From Dehalococcoidia bacterium UBA2991 (lineage in GTDB: Bacteria; Chloroflexota; Dehalococcoidia; Tepidiformales; Tepidiformaceae): DNA of 64,000 nucleotides. A program made the position numbers and the translations under genes. Below the pieces are notes generated by a model. The model did no database searches, was not told where the DNA came from, and saw only the letters and a program-made list of their open reading frames with translations. The number at the start of each line of letters is the position of its first letter. Position 1 is the stretch's first letter. Positions 33,925 to 42,935 of the stretch are shown here, one piece after another. The stretch is from NCBI GenBank assembly GCA_002346645.1, contig DEAD01000002.1, forward strand, positions 54,298 to 118,297, written 5' to 3'.

Positions 33925-34979
33925 TTGTCCTCCCCAGATCCTTCTGCCGAGCTTGCATCTCCGTAGAAGCGCCGCATGAGTTCCGTCAGCAGGTCGCTCA
34001 CATAGCGGACATGGGCGACGGCATCTGGATAGTCGAGACGGGTCGGGCCGAGCAGGCCAACAAGCCCACCCGCACCACCGGGAGGACCATACCGTGAGAG
34101 TACGAAGCTCATGTTCTGATAGGGCTCCGCGGGATTCTCGTCACCGATGACTATTGCTAAGTCACCACCACCGAGGGAGCGTGCGGGAATTGCACGTTGC
34201 AACCGCGAGGTTTCGACAGCCTCAAGGGTGTCGAGTAACCGATCGCTGTCCCCCTCATACTCGGGTTGTCGAAGTAGCTCCCGCACACCCTCAATGACAG
34301 GAGTTTCACTAGCGGCGTCCTCTTCACTTCGCAGAAGGACAACTACCTGATCCACCACTTCCTGCTCAATAACTGCAGTTGCCAAAGACCCACCTTCGAT
34401 TTCGGTGGCAGTAAGGCCTGAGAGAAGTTGATTAAGGCGCCCTGCAAGCCTCGTCAGCTGGTCTTGGGAGATTGTTTCACTGAATTGCAGGGTGTGCTGA
34501 AGAACTGCAGCATCGTTCATGACGACGACGAGAAGTGCACTCTCTTCAGTGAGTTCAACCAGCTGAAGCTGCTTTAGCCGCACCTCAACCATATGCGGTG
34601 GCGTTGCAATAGCAGCCGTATGAAGGGAGTTGGCTAACACGCTCACGGAAAGAGATAACCAGCGCTCAAGATCAACGGCACTCTGGTGGAACTGATGCAG
34701 AATGGTCAGCTCCTCTTCATTTGAGAGGCGCCGTTCACCCATTAGAGAGCCCACATAGGTGCGGTAGCCTAGATTGCTAGGAACGCGGCCAGCCGAGGTA
34801 TGGGGATGGGTAATAAGTCCCTCATTCTCTAAAGCAGCCATCTCACTGCGAACCGTAGCGCTGGAGAGTTCAAGATCATGCTTCGCTACTAGCGCCGCAG
34901 AGCCAATCGGCTGTGCGCTTTTAACGTAGTCCTCGACAATAAACCCGAGGATTCTTGCCCTTCGATCTGACAATGCCAT
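33921..34979 (-). CDS. hrcA: Heat-shock repressor HrcA
   Basis: A 352-aa HrcA. The N-terminal winged helix (RRARILGFIVEDYVKSAQPIGSAAL in part, then SSATVRSEMAALENEGLI) recognises CIRCE. GAF-like and C-terminal segments follow, with the conserved GPTRLDYPDAVAHVRYVSDLL near the end. It represses its own operon until protein stress recruits its chaperone co-factor elsewhere. A perfect CIRCE lies just upstream. Confidence 0.95.
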   Translation of the reverse strand: MALSDRRARILGFIVEDYVKSAQPIGSAALVAKHDLELSSATVRSEMAALENEGLITHPHTSAGRVPSNLGYRTYVGSLMGERRLSNEEELTILHQFHQSAVDLERWLSLSVSVLANSLHTAAIATPPHMVEVRLKQLQLVELTEESALLVVVMNDAAVLQHTLQFSETISQDQLTRLAGRLNQLLSGLTATEIEGGSLATAVIEQEVVDQVVVLLRSEEDAASETPVIEGVRELLRQPEYEGDSDRLLDTLEAVETSRLQRAIPARSLGGGDLAIVIGDENPAEPYQNMSFVLSRYGPPGGAGGLVGLLGPTRLDYPDAVAHVRYVSDLLTELMRRFYGDASSAEGSGEDK

Positions 34980-34997
34980 TGTAAAGCCTGCAAACCT

Positions 34998-35027
34998 ATA
35001 TTAGCACTCTCACAGCAAGAGTGCTAA
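34998..35027 (-). promoter_or_regulatory. hrcA operon promoter overlapping CIRCE
   Basis: On the minus strand TTAGCA (35022-35027) and TAATAT (34998-35003) are spaced 18 bases apart, matching -35 (4/6) and -10 hexamers. The whole spacer lies in the CIRCE palindrome, so bound HrcA would block RNA polymerase. The start of hrcA is 18 bases beyond the -10. Confidence 0.55.
35001..35027. promoter_or_regulatory. CIRCE operator
   Basis: TTAGCACTC, nine bases, GAGTGCTAA: a perfect match to the CIRCE inverted repeat bound by HrcA. It lies between hrcA and the divergent nadD, 26 bases before the nadD start, so HrcA could also affect nadD. Confidence 0.97.
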
Positions 35028-35052
35028 CCATCAGATCGGCTAGACTCAAGGT

Positions 35053-35628
35053 ATGCCAATCGGGGTTCTCGGAGGCACATTCGATCCCCCGCACATGGGA
35101 CACCTTGTGCTGGGTGAATGCGCACGTGTCCAGCTTGGGCTCGAACTGGTACTTTTCATGCCCGCAGGCGATCCATGGCAAAAGGCCAGTCGAAACGTGA
35201 GTCCATCGAGCGAGCGACTCGCAATGACCGACCTCGCGATCGCCGAAAATCCCAACTTCCATCTAGATAGACGGGAAGTTGACCGAACAGGACCTACCTA
35301 CACCGTCGACACCTTGCGCGAACTTCACGCTCAGGGGATGGATGACCTCGTACTGATAGTGGGAAGCGATGCCCTAACGGACATGCCCACCTGGCGACAG
35401 CCGGAAGTGATTACATCTCTGGCCCGTCTAGCTGTAGCCCCGAAAGATACAACAGAGCGTGGAGCACCCAAGATGGGATTGGCCTCTGCACCCCTCATTG
35501 TCGAAATGCCCCTCCTTTCCCTCAGTTCAACCCTAGTGCGGGAGCGAGTACGAAAAGGGAAGCCTATCCGCTATCTAGTTCCCGAGACGGTAGAGGCCTA
35601 TATCCACGACCATGCGCTCTATCGATAA
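35053..35628 (+). CDS. nadD: Nicotinate-nucleotide adenylyltransferase
   Basis: A 191-aa NadD that adenylates nicotinate mononucleotide in NAD synthesis. The N-terminal GGTFDPPHMGH (7-17) holds the nucleotide-binding histidines, and ISSTxVR is seen as LSSTLVRERV. DLVLIVGSDALTDMPTWRQP is the typical central motif. The divergent start beside CIRCE is noted above; the 3' end overlaps the glutaredoxin gene by 10 bases. Confidence 0.94.
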   Translation: MPIGVLGGTFDPPHMGHLVLGECARVQLGLELVLFMPAGDPWQKASRNVSPSSERLAMTDLAIAENPNFHLDRREVDRTGPTYTVDTLRELHAQGMDDLVLIVGSDALTDMPTWRQPEVITSLARLAVAPKDTTERGAPKMGLASAPLIVEMPLLSLSSTLVRERVRKGKPIRYLVPETVEAYIHDHALYR

Positions 35629-35873
35629 CGTTCCCAAAGAGCCGACTCAAGCGCCGAAACCCGGATGGGAGCACGTGCGACCTCCTCACCATCAACAACA
35701 ACTACAGGAACAACATCACCATATTGAAGACTCAGATTTCGATCCGCATCAATGTCAACAGCTTCTATAGTGAATCCCAGTTCTTGGGCGAGCCTATCCA
35801 GAAGCGTTTTAGCCTGATCACAGAGGTCGCAATTAATACGAGTATAAAAGGTAACAGGTTGGGAATTGCTCAT
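35619..35873 (-). CDS. Glutaredoxin-family protein
   Basis: An 84-aa thioredoxin-fold protein. It has the redox motif C15-D-L-C18 (TRINCDLCDQA), followed by the expected cis-proline region DVVPVVVVDG. It belongs to the glutaredoxin-like DUF836/NrdH-like group. It is coupled by a 4-nt overlap to lgt upstream. Confidence 0.85.
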   Translation of the reverse strand: MSNSQPVTFYTRINCDLCDQAKTLLDRLAQELGFTIEAVDIDADRNLSLQYGDVVPVVVVDGEEVARAPIRVSALESALWERYR

Positions 35874-36760
35874 GTCGATGAGGGTCTGGGCTCTTCCTCA
35901 TTCTCTATTTCAGAGGGTACCCCGAAGACACGATCTTCCCAGGCAGAAGTTATCTGGCCAGGATAACGACGGATAATGCCCGCCAACATGATGGCGATCC
36001 CGATAATGACGGCGGAAACAATTTGGGGAACAGGGATTCCATCAATGGTCTGCTCGTCGAAGCGGAACGGGGAAAGACCAAATCGCATGGCTGAGTAAAG
36101 AACCGCGTAGCTGCAGAATAGCCAACCCGGCACCTTGAGATAGCGCCTAGCTACCAAGAGGAGAAGCCCAAGGATGATGAAGTCCCCAATCAACTCATAG
36201 CCACCGGCAGTTGGGTGCACTGCTCGCCCAAGTTCGCCAAGGGTATTGGGGTGGGTGTAGACAAAGGCCCAAGGCAATTCGCTACCAGTAGCGAGATGTT
36301 CACCGTTGATTAGGTCGCCAATCCGACCCAATCCCTGCCCAAGAATCATCCCAGGTGCAGCAGCATCCAAACCAATGCCTATGGGCCAGCCGCGTAAAAC
36401 TCCATAGATCACTCCTCCCAGCACGCCACCAATAAGGCCACCGTATAGGGTGATGCCTCCCTCGGTTACCTCCGTGACTATGGCGGCCAGGTCATTCTCG
36501 AACCGGTCCCAGTGTTCAAAGACAAAGAAGAGACGCGCCCCTATGAGTGCACAAATTACGGAAACAAGGGCTAGCTCCTGCCCAACCTCCGAGGGAATAC
36601 CATCAACACGACAAAGGTATACAGAAAGGCTAACCCCCGCGATGATGCCAATTGCGGTAAAGAGACCGTGCCACGAGATTGTTAACCCAAATATCTTGCC
36701 GATATCAGGATCGATATCGATCGTTATGGAAAGGAGCAGCGCTACACCCGAGAAGTCCAT
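35870..36760 (-). CDS. lgt: Prolipoprotein diacylglyceryl transferase
   Basis: A 296-aa multi-membrane enzyme that adds diacylglycerol to lipobox cysteines. The signature GRIGDLINGEHLATGSELPW is the Lgt motif (RIGNFxNxE in variant form), and SWHGLFTAIGI is the conserved first segment. About seven hydrophobic segments are seen. It is the enzyme that would process the metal-binding protein at 300. Confidence 0.93.
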   Translation of the reverse strand: MDFSGVALLLSITIDIDPDIGKIFGLTISWHGLFTAIGIIAGVSLSVYLCRVDGIPSEVGQELALVSVICALIGARLFFVFEHWDRFENDLAAIVTEVTEGGITLYGGLIGGVLGGVIYGVLRGWPIGIGLDAAAPGMILGQGLGRIGDLINGEHLATGSELPWAFVYTHPNTLGELGRAVHPTAGGYELIGDFIILGLLLLVARRYLKVPGWLFCSYAVLYSAMRFGLSPFRFDEQTIDGIPVPQIVSAVIIGIAIMLAGIIRRYPGQITSAWEDRVFGVPSEIENEEEPRPSST

Positions 36761-36841
36761 CGCAAACTATGGTACGGCGCGGTTCGCTCACGGGCGAAAC
36801 CGTTTGCGGCACGTTTTAGGAAGGCAGTAGGCTTACCAGCA

Positions 36842-37633
36842 ATGTCCAACATGGAAGGCAAGACTGCCCTAGTCTCGGGAGTCTCGAACAACCGCTCTAT
36901 CTCGTGGGGCATCGCTAAGGCCATGCACCAGGCAGGGGCCAACGTAGCTCTTTCTTATGGCCCTTCTATGGAGAAGCGCGTGCGGCCTCTAGCAGAGAGC
37001 ATCGGCTGCGACTTTGTTGAACCTTGCGATGCCACCAGCGACAAGGAGATCGAAACTCTTTTTGAGAAGCTAGCAGATCGATTCGGCACAATTGATGCAG
37101 TTGCCCACGGGATCGTGGGGGCTAAGCGCGAAGATCTTTCGCGACCCTTCATCGAGACCAGCCGAGACGGCTTCCTCCTCGCGCAGGAACTTTCAGTCTA
37201 TTCCCTTGTTGCTCTAACCAGAGCAGCACTACCGTTCATGCCAAACGGTGGAAGCGTGGTGACACTCTCGTATCACGGTTCGCAGAAGATGATGCCCAGC
37301 TATAACGTGATGGGCGTGGCTAAAGCTGCCCTCGAATCGGCAGTAAGGTATCTCGCCTCGGACGTAGGACCGAAGGGCGTACGGGTGAATGCAATCAGCG
37401 CAGGCCCTGTAAGAACACTCTCGGCAGCGGGTGTTGGTGAATTCCGTAATCTCTACAAGCAGTTCCCAAAGATGACCCCATTACGCCGCCACATCTCGAT
37501 CGAGGATGTGGGAGAGGCAGCAACCTTCCTTGCGAGCGACGCGGGGGCAAACATCAGCGGCCAGGTGCTCTACGTCGACGGAGGCTTCAACACGCTGGGC
37601 ATGGCAATGGCCTCTGATGAGGACGAAAGCTAG
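36842..37633 (+). CDS. fabI: Enoyl-[acyl-carrier-protein] reductase (NADH)
   Basis: A 263-aa FabI. The variant nucleotide site SGVSNNRSISWGIA and the catalytic Tyr-x6-Lys (Y154, K161 in SYNVMGVAK) separate it from ordinary SDRs. It does the last reduction of each fatty-acid elongation cycle. The quinone oxidoreductase follows 6 bases later. Confidence 0.93.
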   Translation: MSNMEGKTALVSGVSNNRSISWGIAKAMHQAGANVALSYGPSMEKRVRPLAESIGCDFVEPCDATSDKEIETLFEKLADRFGTIDAVAHGIVGAKREDLSRPFIETSRDGFLLAQELSVYSLVALTRAALPFMPNGGSVVTLSYHGSQKMMPSYNVMGVAKAALESAVRYLASDVGPKGVRVNAISAGPVRTLSAAGVGEFRNLYKQFPKMTPLRRHISIEDVGEAATFLASDAGANISGQVLYVDGGFNTLGMAMASDEDES

Positions 37634-37639
37634 AGGCCC

Positions 37640-38626
37640 GTGAAGGCAGTCGTCATTGAGCAATCCTCCGCCGGAGGCTCTCTTGTCTACCGAGATGTTC
37701 CCGATCCGTTAGTGGGACCGGATGACCTGCTCGTAGCTGTTAAGGCCTGCGCTCTAAACCGAGCTGACTTGCTCCAACGTATAGGGAACTACCCTCAGCC
37801 GGGGCCGAAACCAGAATTCGAAATTCCGGGACTCGAGTACGCAGGGGAGGTACTGGAAACAGGATCGCGAGTCGAGAGCTTCGTCCCCGGCGATCGTGTG
37901 ATGGGCCTTCTGCCGGGCGGCGGCTACGCAGAACTAGTAAGCGTGCCTCAAGCTCTTGCCATTAAAGTTCCAGACTCCCTTAGTTGGCAGGAGGCCGGGG
38001 GGACACCCGAGGTATTCATCACGGCCCACGATGCCCTCTTACAGTGCAACTTACAGGCTGGTGAGCGGGTACTGGTCCATGCGGTGGGATCGGGTATCGG
38101 GGTAGCCAGTATCCAGATCGCAAAGACCATGGGTGCCTCTCAGCTTATAGGCACAGCTGGCAGTTCCGAGAAGCTCCAAAGAGCTAGCGAACTCGGCCTC
38201 GACGTGGGCGTGAATTACCAGGAGAAAGACTTCGCAGACGCCGTCCTAGAAGCCACGGAGGGTAAGGGCGTGGATGTCGTAGTTGACGTGGTTGGCGCAG
38301 CTTACTGGGAACGCAACCTTCGAGCACTAACAACACAAGGACGCCTAGTGGAGGTAGGGCTGATGGGAGGGGCTATTGCCAAAAAGGCGAGCTTGGGGCC
38401 CTTACTTATGAAACGCCTACAAGTGAGGGGCACCACATTGCGGGCGCGCCCTCTAGAGCAGAAAGCACAAGCAACTCGGGCCTTCGAGAAAAGCGTGTTA
38501 CCACACATAGCCTCGGGAAAAATCAAGGTCGTCCTGGACAGCGTGTACCCACTGCAAGAAGCCAACACCGCACAGGCTCACATGGAGGCAAACGCCAATT
38601 TCGGAAAGATTGTCCTCGAACCGTAG
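37640..38626 (+). CDS. NAD(P)H quinone oxidoreductase (MDR/zinc-free)
   Basis: A 328-aa medium-chain reductase of the quinone oxidoreductase (zeta-crystallin/PIG3) type. GLEYAGEV, the VHAVGSGIGVASIQIAK nucleotide fold and LVEVGLMGG are seen, and zinc-ligand cysteines are absent. It reduces quinones or enones with NADPH. GTG is the start. It is probably cotranscribed with fabI. Confidence 0.88.
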   Translation: MKAVVIEQSSAGGSLVYRDVPDPLVGPDDLLVAVKACALNRADLLQRIGNYPQPGPKPEFEIPGLEYAGEVLETGSRVESFVPGDRVMGLLPGGGYAELVSVPQALAIKVPDSLSWQEAGGTPEVFITAHDALLQCNLQAGERVLVHAVGSGIGVASIQIAKTMGASQLIGTAGSSEKLQRASELGLDVGVNYQEKDFADAVLEATEGKGVDVVVDVVGAAYWERNLRALTTQGRLVEVGLMGGAIAKKASLGPLLMKRLQVRGTTLRARPLEQKAQATRAFEKSVLPHIASGKIKVVLDSVYPLQEANTAQAHMEANANFGKIVLEP

Positions 38627-38639
38627 GACGATCCTCTAA

Positions 38640-38663
38640 GTCCTCTTCCTATGCCTAGAGGAC
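38640..38663. terminator. Hairpin between convergent quinone reductase and ileS
   Basis: GTCCTCT and AGAGGAC arms (7 bp) flank a 10-base loop between the two gene ends. There is no clear T tract; it may be a two-way terminator. Confidence 0.35.
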
Positions 38664-41600
38664 TCATGCGTTCTTCCTGCGAACACCGGCAGTTACTTCA
38701 ATCCCGTCAATCAGGAATGACGTTCGTTGCGTATCCCCCGGTGGCGGTTCCTCCACTACCTCAACAGAGAGGGTCTCCCCTTTCACATACTCAGCATGGG
38801 CAACAAGCACTCGGGCTATGGTCTCATTACCCTCAAACCAAGTGACAATGCGGTCACTCAGTTCAAAACCCGCTTCGCGCCGGAGATCCTGAACACGACG
38901 AACGAGCTCGCGGGCGATCCCCTCATCCCCGAGTTCCTCAGTGATTGTGGTAGCAACGCCAACGGTGTAGCCCGCCTCGTTAACAACGGCATAGCCATCG
39001 ATGGCATGCATTTCAACAAGAAACTCATCAGGGGCAAGATCATGACCGGCAACCATTACGTTTTTTCCTGCGCGAACTGCCTCTGCTACCTCCCTGGAGT
39101 CGAGGGCAGCAAGAGCTGAGCGCACAGCTCCGACCTCACGACCAAGTCGAGGGCCTAGTACGGGCAAGTTAGGCTTTACTTCAAAAGTGACAATTCCTGT
39201 TGCATCTTGGAGCGTATCTAAGGCCTTCACGTTCAGCTCTTCCAGCAAGAGCGGGCGATGCCGGGCAAGGATGGCAGCCTCGGTTGGGTCACGAGGGCAT
39301 ACTAGTACCTCAGAAAGTGGCTGGCGTACCTTTATCGATGCCTTCGCTCGGGCCGCTCGGCCCATTGAAGCAATCCGCTTCACTAGCTGGGTTTCTAAGT
39401 TAAGCGACCTGTCCACGAAAACATCACTGGCAGGCGCAAGAGCAACTGGCTCAGGCCAATCTGCCAAGTGAACGCTTTCAGAGGCAGTGCTATCCAGAGA
39501 ACGAGTGAGATTCCGCCACAGCTCCTCGGCCAGGAAAGGAGTAAATGGGGCAAGCAACCGAGCAAGGGCTGTCAGCACCGCATATAGCGTGAAGTATGCG
39601 CTGCGCTTGTCCAAATCTGCCCCCGAAACTACTCCACGCCAAAAGCGACGGCGGGAACGGCGGACATACCAGTTTGAAAGATCGTCAACAAACATCTCGA
39701 TAGCGCGCGCAGCAACGGTTGGGTCGTAATTGTCCAGCCCATCGGTAACGCGCTCAATTAGATCGTTCAGCTCGCTGAGAAGCCACCGGTCCAGCTCCGG
39801 CAACTCACCTTCGGGACGATCCCTTGGATCGATTCCATCGATATTCGCGTAACTTACGAAAAAGCTATAGACGTTCCAGAGAGTGAGTTGGAAGCGTCGC
39901 AAGCTCTCGTTCATAAGACGCATGCTGAAGCGTCGAGAAGAGCCGACCGGGGCCGAGGCATAGATGTACCAGCGCACCGCATCTGCGCCAAGCTCATTCA
40001 ACAAGTCGAAGGGCTCAAGCACGTTGCCACGACTCTTGGACATTTTGTTGCCCTGCTCATCGAGGATGTGGCCGTGGCAAATAACGTTGCGGTAGCTAAT
40101 TTCCTCAGGGGTAGCCTCAGCAGCGTTCAGTAGGGCAGCCTCAGCATGGAGGGTATAGAACCAACCTCGAGTCTGGTCGATTGCCTCGCAGATGAAGTCT
40201 GCTGGGAATTGTCGGGCGAACTCATCCTGGTTTTCGAAAGGGTAATGCCACTGGGCATAGGGCATTGCACCGCTATCGAACCAGGCATCAGCCACTTCAG
40301 GAACACGGACCATCTCACCGTCACAGCCATCAACATCACAACTCAGATTGATTCCATCTATATAGGGTCGGTGGAGGTCCTCAAGGGCCTCTACCTTGGC
40401 ATGGTCTACCGCGCGCGCAGCAAGCTCGGAACGTGAACCAACAACAGCAACATTCTCACATGCTCGACAGACCCAAAAAGGTAGCGGTGTACCCCAATAG
40501 CGCTCACGGCTGACGGCCCAGTCAACATTGTTCTCAAGCCAATTTCCAAAGCGGCCTCGCTTGATGTGATCGGGCTGCCAGTTGATACGTGCATTACCTG
40601 TAACTAAACGATCACGCTCCGCGGTAGTCCGGATATACCAGCTCGGCTTTGCGTAATAGAGCAAGGGTGAGTCACAGCGCCAACAGAAAGGATAGGTATG
40701 CCGAATACGTTCGCTGCGAAACAGCAGACCGCGCTCGGACAGGTCAGCAATGACCTCAACATCTGCCTCCTTGGCAAAAAGGCCACCCCCAGGAAGACCA
40801 TCCGTCATGGTCCCGTGTGAGTCGATGGGTTGCGCAAAAAGGAGACCGTGCCGCTTTCCATCCTCGAAGTCTTCGCCACCAAAGGCTGGGGCGATATGCA
40901 CAATGCCAGTGCCGTCCTCAAGAGAGACATGATCAGCAGCAAGGACGCGCCGAAGACCATCAGTACTTTCATTGGATTCCAAGTGCCGCAAATGCCCATC
41001 AACACCAAAGCGGCGGACTGTCCCCAACGTCTCAGGACGATAAAGGGGTTCATAGGCAAGACCGACTAGATCCACCCCGCGAAATTCATGCACTTCTTCC
41101 CGTTTCTCGTCCAGAACATTCTGGACCAGGTCCTTAGCAACAATGAGGTACTCATCCTCCTGCTCGTATAGGCCGTATACCGCCTCCTCGGCAACGGCCA
41201 GAGCGGTATTTCCAGGAAGCGTCCACGGGGTTGTGGTCCAGGCGACAATATTGACGGGCAAGCCCTCCCTCAAGCCTAGGCGCTCACGCTCCTCTGCCGG
41301 CAAACGAAACTTGATGTAGACACTGGGGTCAGAGACTCCATCACGGTAGCCCTGAGAGAGTTCATGATCACTCAGACTGGTCTCACAACGAGGACAGTGG
41401 GGAGTACTGCGATAATCCTGATAAACAAGACCGTGCTCCCAAAGCTGCTTAAAAATCCACCAACCACTTTCTATGTAATTGTTGTCATAGGTAACGTAGG
41501 GATTCTCCAGATCGGCCCAGAAGGCGATGCGCTCGGTTAGCTCTTCAAAGTCGCGCACATAGCGACCAACACTTTCGCGACACTTCTGGTTGAACTCAGC

Positions 41601-41948
41601 AATACCGAACTGCTCTATTTCAGGCTTTGAACTTAGGCCCAACTCCTTCTCTACTTCGATTTCTACGGGTAGACCATGAGTGTCCCAACCTGCCTTCCGG
41701 GGCACACGAAAGCCACGCATCGTTTTATAGCGAGCGAAGAGGTCCTTGAGCACACGAGGCATGATGTGATGGACACCAGGACGACCATTGGCGGTAGGCG
41801 GGCCCTCATAGAACACGAAGAGGTTGTCCTCAGGCCGTTCCTCGATACTTCGCTGAAAAATATCATGCTCGCGCCAAAACTTGAGAATGCTTTCCTCGAG
41901 TTCGGGGAAGCCGACGCTAGGATCGATGGGCCTGAAGATCTGGGACAC
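38664..41948 (-). CDS. ileS: Isoleucyl-tRNA synthetase
   Basis: A 1094-aa class I synthetase. The HIGH signature appears as GRPGVHH (H60, H61), KMSKS is intact (about residue 635, KMSKSRGN), and the editing domain lies between, with TTPWTLPGNTALAV. The length and GVHH variant fit the IleS2-like type, which is often less sensitive to mupirocin. The start is GTG 41948. It is controlled by the T-box upstream. Confidence 0.95.
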   Translation of the reverse strand: MSQIFRPIDPSVGFPELEESILKFWREHDIFQRSIEERPEDNLFVFYEGPPTANGRPGVHHIMPRVLKDLFARYKTMRGFRVPRKAGWDTHGLPVEIEVEKELGLSSKPEIEQFGIAEFNQKCRESVGRYVRDFEELTERIAFWADLENPYVTYDNNYIESGWWIFKQLWEHGLVYQDYRSTPHCPRCETSLSDHELSQGYRDGVSDPSVYIKFRLPAEERERLGLREGLPVNIVAWTTTPWTLPGNTALAVAEEAVYGLYEQEDEYLIVAKDLVQNVLDEKREEVHEFRGVDLVGLAYEPLYRPETLGTVRRFGVDGHLRHLESNESTDGLRRVLAADHVSLEDGTGIVHIAPAFGGEDFEDGKRHGLLFAQPIDSHGTMTDGLPGGGLFAKEADVEVIADLSERGLLFRSERIRHTYPFCWRCDSPLLYYAKPSWYIRTTAERDRLVTGNARINWQPDHIKRGRFGNWLENNVDWAVSRERYWGTPLPFWVCRACENVAVVGSRSELAARAVDHAKVEALEDLHRPYIDGINLSCDVDGCDGEMVRVPEVADAWFDSGAMPYAQWHYPFENQDEFARQFPADFICEAIDQTRGWFYTLHAEAALLNAAEATPEEISYRNVICHGHILDEQGNKMSKSRGNVLEPFDLLNELGADAVRWYIYASAPVGSSRRFSMRLMNESLRRFQLTLWNVYSFFVSYANIDGIDPRDRPEGELPELDRWLLSELNDLIERVTDGLDNYDPTVAARAIEMFVDDLSNWYVRRSRRRFWRGVVSGADLDKRSAYFTLYAVLTALARLLAPFTPFLAEELWRNLTRSLDSTASESVHLADWPEPVALAPASDVFVDRSLNLETQLVKRIASMGRAARAKASIKVRQPLSEVLVCPRDPTEAAILARHRPLLLEELNVKALDTLQDATGIVTFEVKPNLPVLGPRLGREVGAVRSALAALDSREVAEAVRAGKNVMVAGHDLAPDEFLVEMHAIDGYAVVNEAGYTVGVATTITEELGDEGIARELVRRVQDLRREAGFELSDRIVTWFEGNETIARVLVAHAEYVKGETLSVEVVEEPPPGDTQRTSFLIDGIEVTAGVRRKNA

Positions 41949-41983
41949 TTCGCGCCTCCCGGGCGAGGGTTAGGGAACGGAAA

Positions 41984-42012
41984 CAAGAAAACCCGTCCCA
42001 ATCAGGGACGGG
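41984..42012 (-). terminator. T-box intrinsic terminator
   Basis: On the minus strand CCCGTCCC pairs with GGGACGGG (42012-41992), followed by TTTTCTTG. Its 5' arm lies just after the T-box motif, which competes with it. This is the off state of the switch. Confidence 0.9.
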
Positions 42013-42260
42013 CCCAAAGCCCGCGGTACCACCCTGCTTCCCGCACTAGGCGGGCCCTCTGTGGAACGCCAAAGCGCTCCTGCCCTCAATAACGGTTGGC
42101 GACCCGCAAATTGCGGGCATTCCGTCCGGGCCTACTGACCGGCGTAACCGGCGTTCGACCGGAAGCTCAGGAGGGATATTCACGTCCTTCTGCAGCACCC
42201 CCTCTCACCAAACGGGGCTCGCTGAGCGCAAGAACCGAACGTTACTCGTCTCCGTCAATA
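41984..42260 (-). promoter_or_regulatory. T-box leader (isoleucine) of ileS
   Basis: Read on the minus strand, the leader has an AG-rich stem I apex (GGTGAGAG) and a specifier loop in GTGAATATCC that offers AUC (42175-42177), the Ile codon. The conserved 3' element AGGGTGGTACCGCGG follows at 42021-42035. Uncharged tRNA-Ile would stabilise the antiterminator and permit ileS transcription. It is a long, transcription-terminating type rather than the ultrashort translational type of actinobacteria. It fills the 371-base gap before the next gene, which holds nothing else evident. Confidence 0.92.
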
Positions 42261-42319
42261 CCTCTTTAGGTAGTGAACCAGTGGGCCGTGAACGGGTCAA
42301 ACTCGCTTCGTTAAGACGC

Positions 42320-42859
42320 CTAGAACTTCTGGATTGAGTACTCGGCAGCACCCAGGCTTACGCCAAAACCCATAATGACCAAGGTAAGGACAAGGCCAGT
42401 AATGCTGAGCACCATTGAGGTAATTCGGATTCGACGGAGTCGAACCTCGGGTACATCTTCACCCCGAGCACGTTCCTCCATAGCATCCACCTGACTCGGT
42501 CCAACTACGAACATGTGCAAACCCACTAACACAATCATTACTGCTAGGACGGCCATCTTGATGACAAAGATGACGCCATAGCGATAGTCCATAAAAGAAA
42601 CGCTTTCAGGAATGCCGTGGTAATCGCGCCATGTGGCGATCAGATAAGAGCCACCGATAAGAATGAGTAGTAAGCCAGCCCCACCAATCCAGCCGAAACG
42701 AGTGGTGATGGTACGCATAGCGGCCACGCGAGTGGGAAGATGCTCAATAGCCCGAGAGGCTGGCACCCAAGCTATAGCTAAGAAAAACTGTGGCCCCACA
42801 AACAAGGCAATGCCGAGCACGTGTAGCCAGACAGCAGCGATATGCAGAAAGTTCTCCAC
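42320..42859 (-). CDS. CopD-like integral membrane protein
   Basis: A 179-aa protein with four hydrophobic helices, including AAVWLHVLGIALFVGPQFF and VLAVMIVLVGLHMFVVG. Histidines in both segments resemble the CopD/haem-membrane fold seen in DUF2269-type proteins. The GTG at 42859 follows a good AGGAG; a longer frame to 42901 is less supported. It could bind copper or haem in the membrane; this is inference from the family. Confidence 0.7.
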   Translation of the reverse strand: MENFLHIAAVWLHVLGIALFVGPQFFLAIAWVPASRAIEHLPTRVAAMRTITTRFGWIGGAGLLLILIGGSYLIATWRDYHGIPESVSFMDYRYGVIFVIKMAVLAVMIVLVGLHMFVVGPSQVDAMEERARGEDVPEVRLRRIRITSMVLSITGLVLTLVIMGFGVSLGAAEYSIQKF

Positions 42860-42935
42860 GGTCAGACTCCTGAGGATGTATGGCGTTGCGAGCTTAGGCA
42901 CGTGACCATCAAGAGCGCAACGGCCTGGTGAGAGC

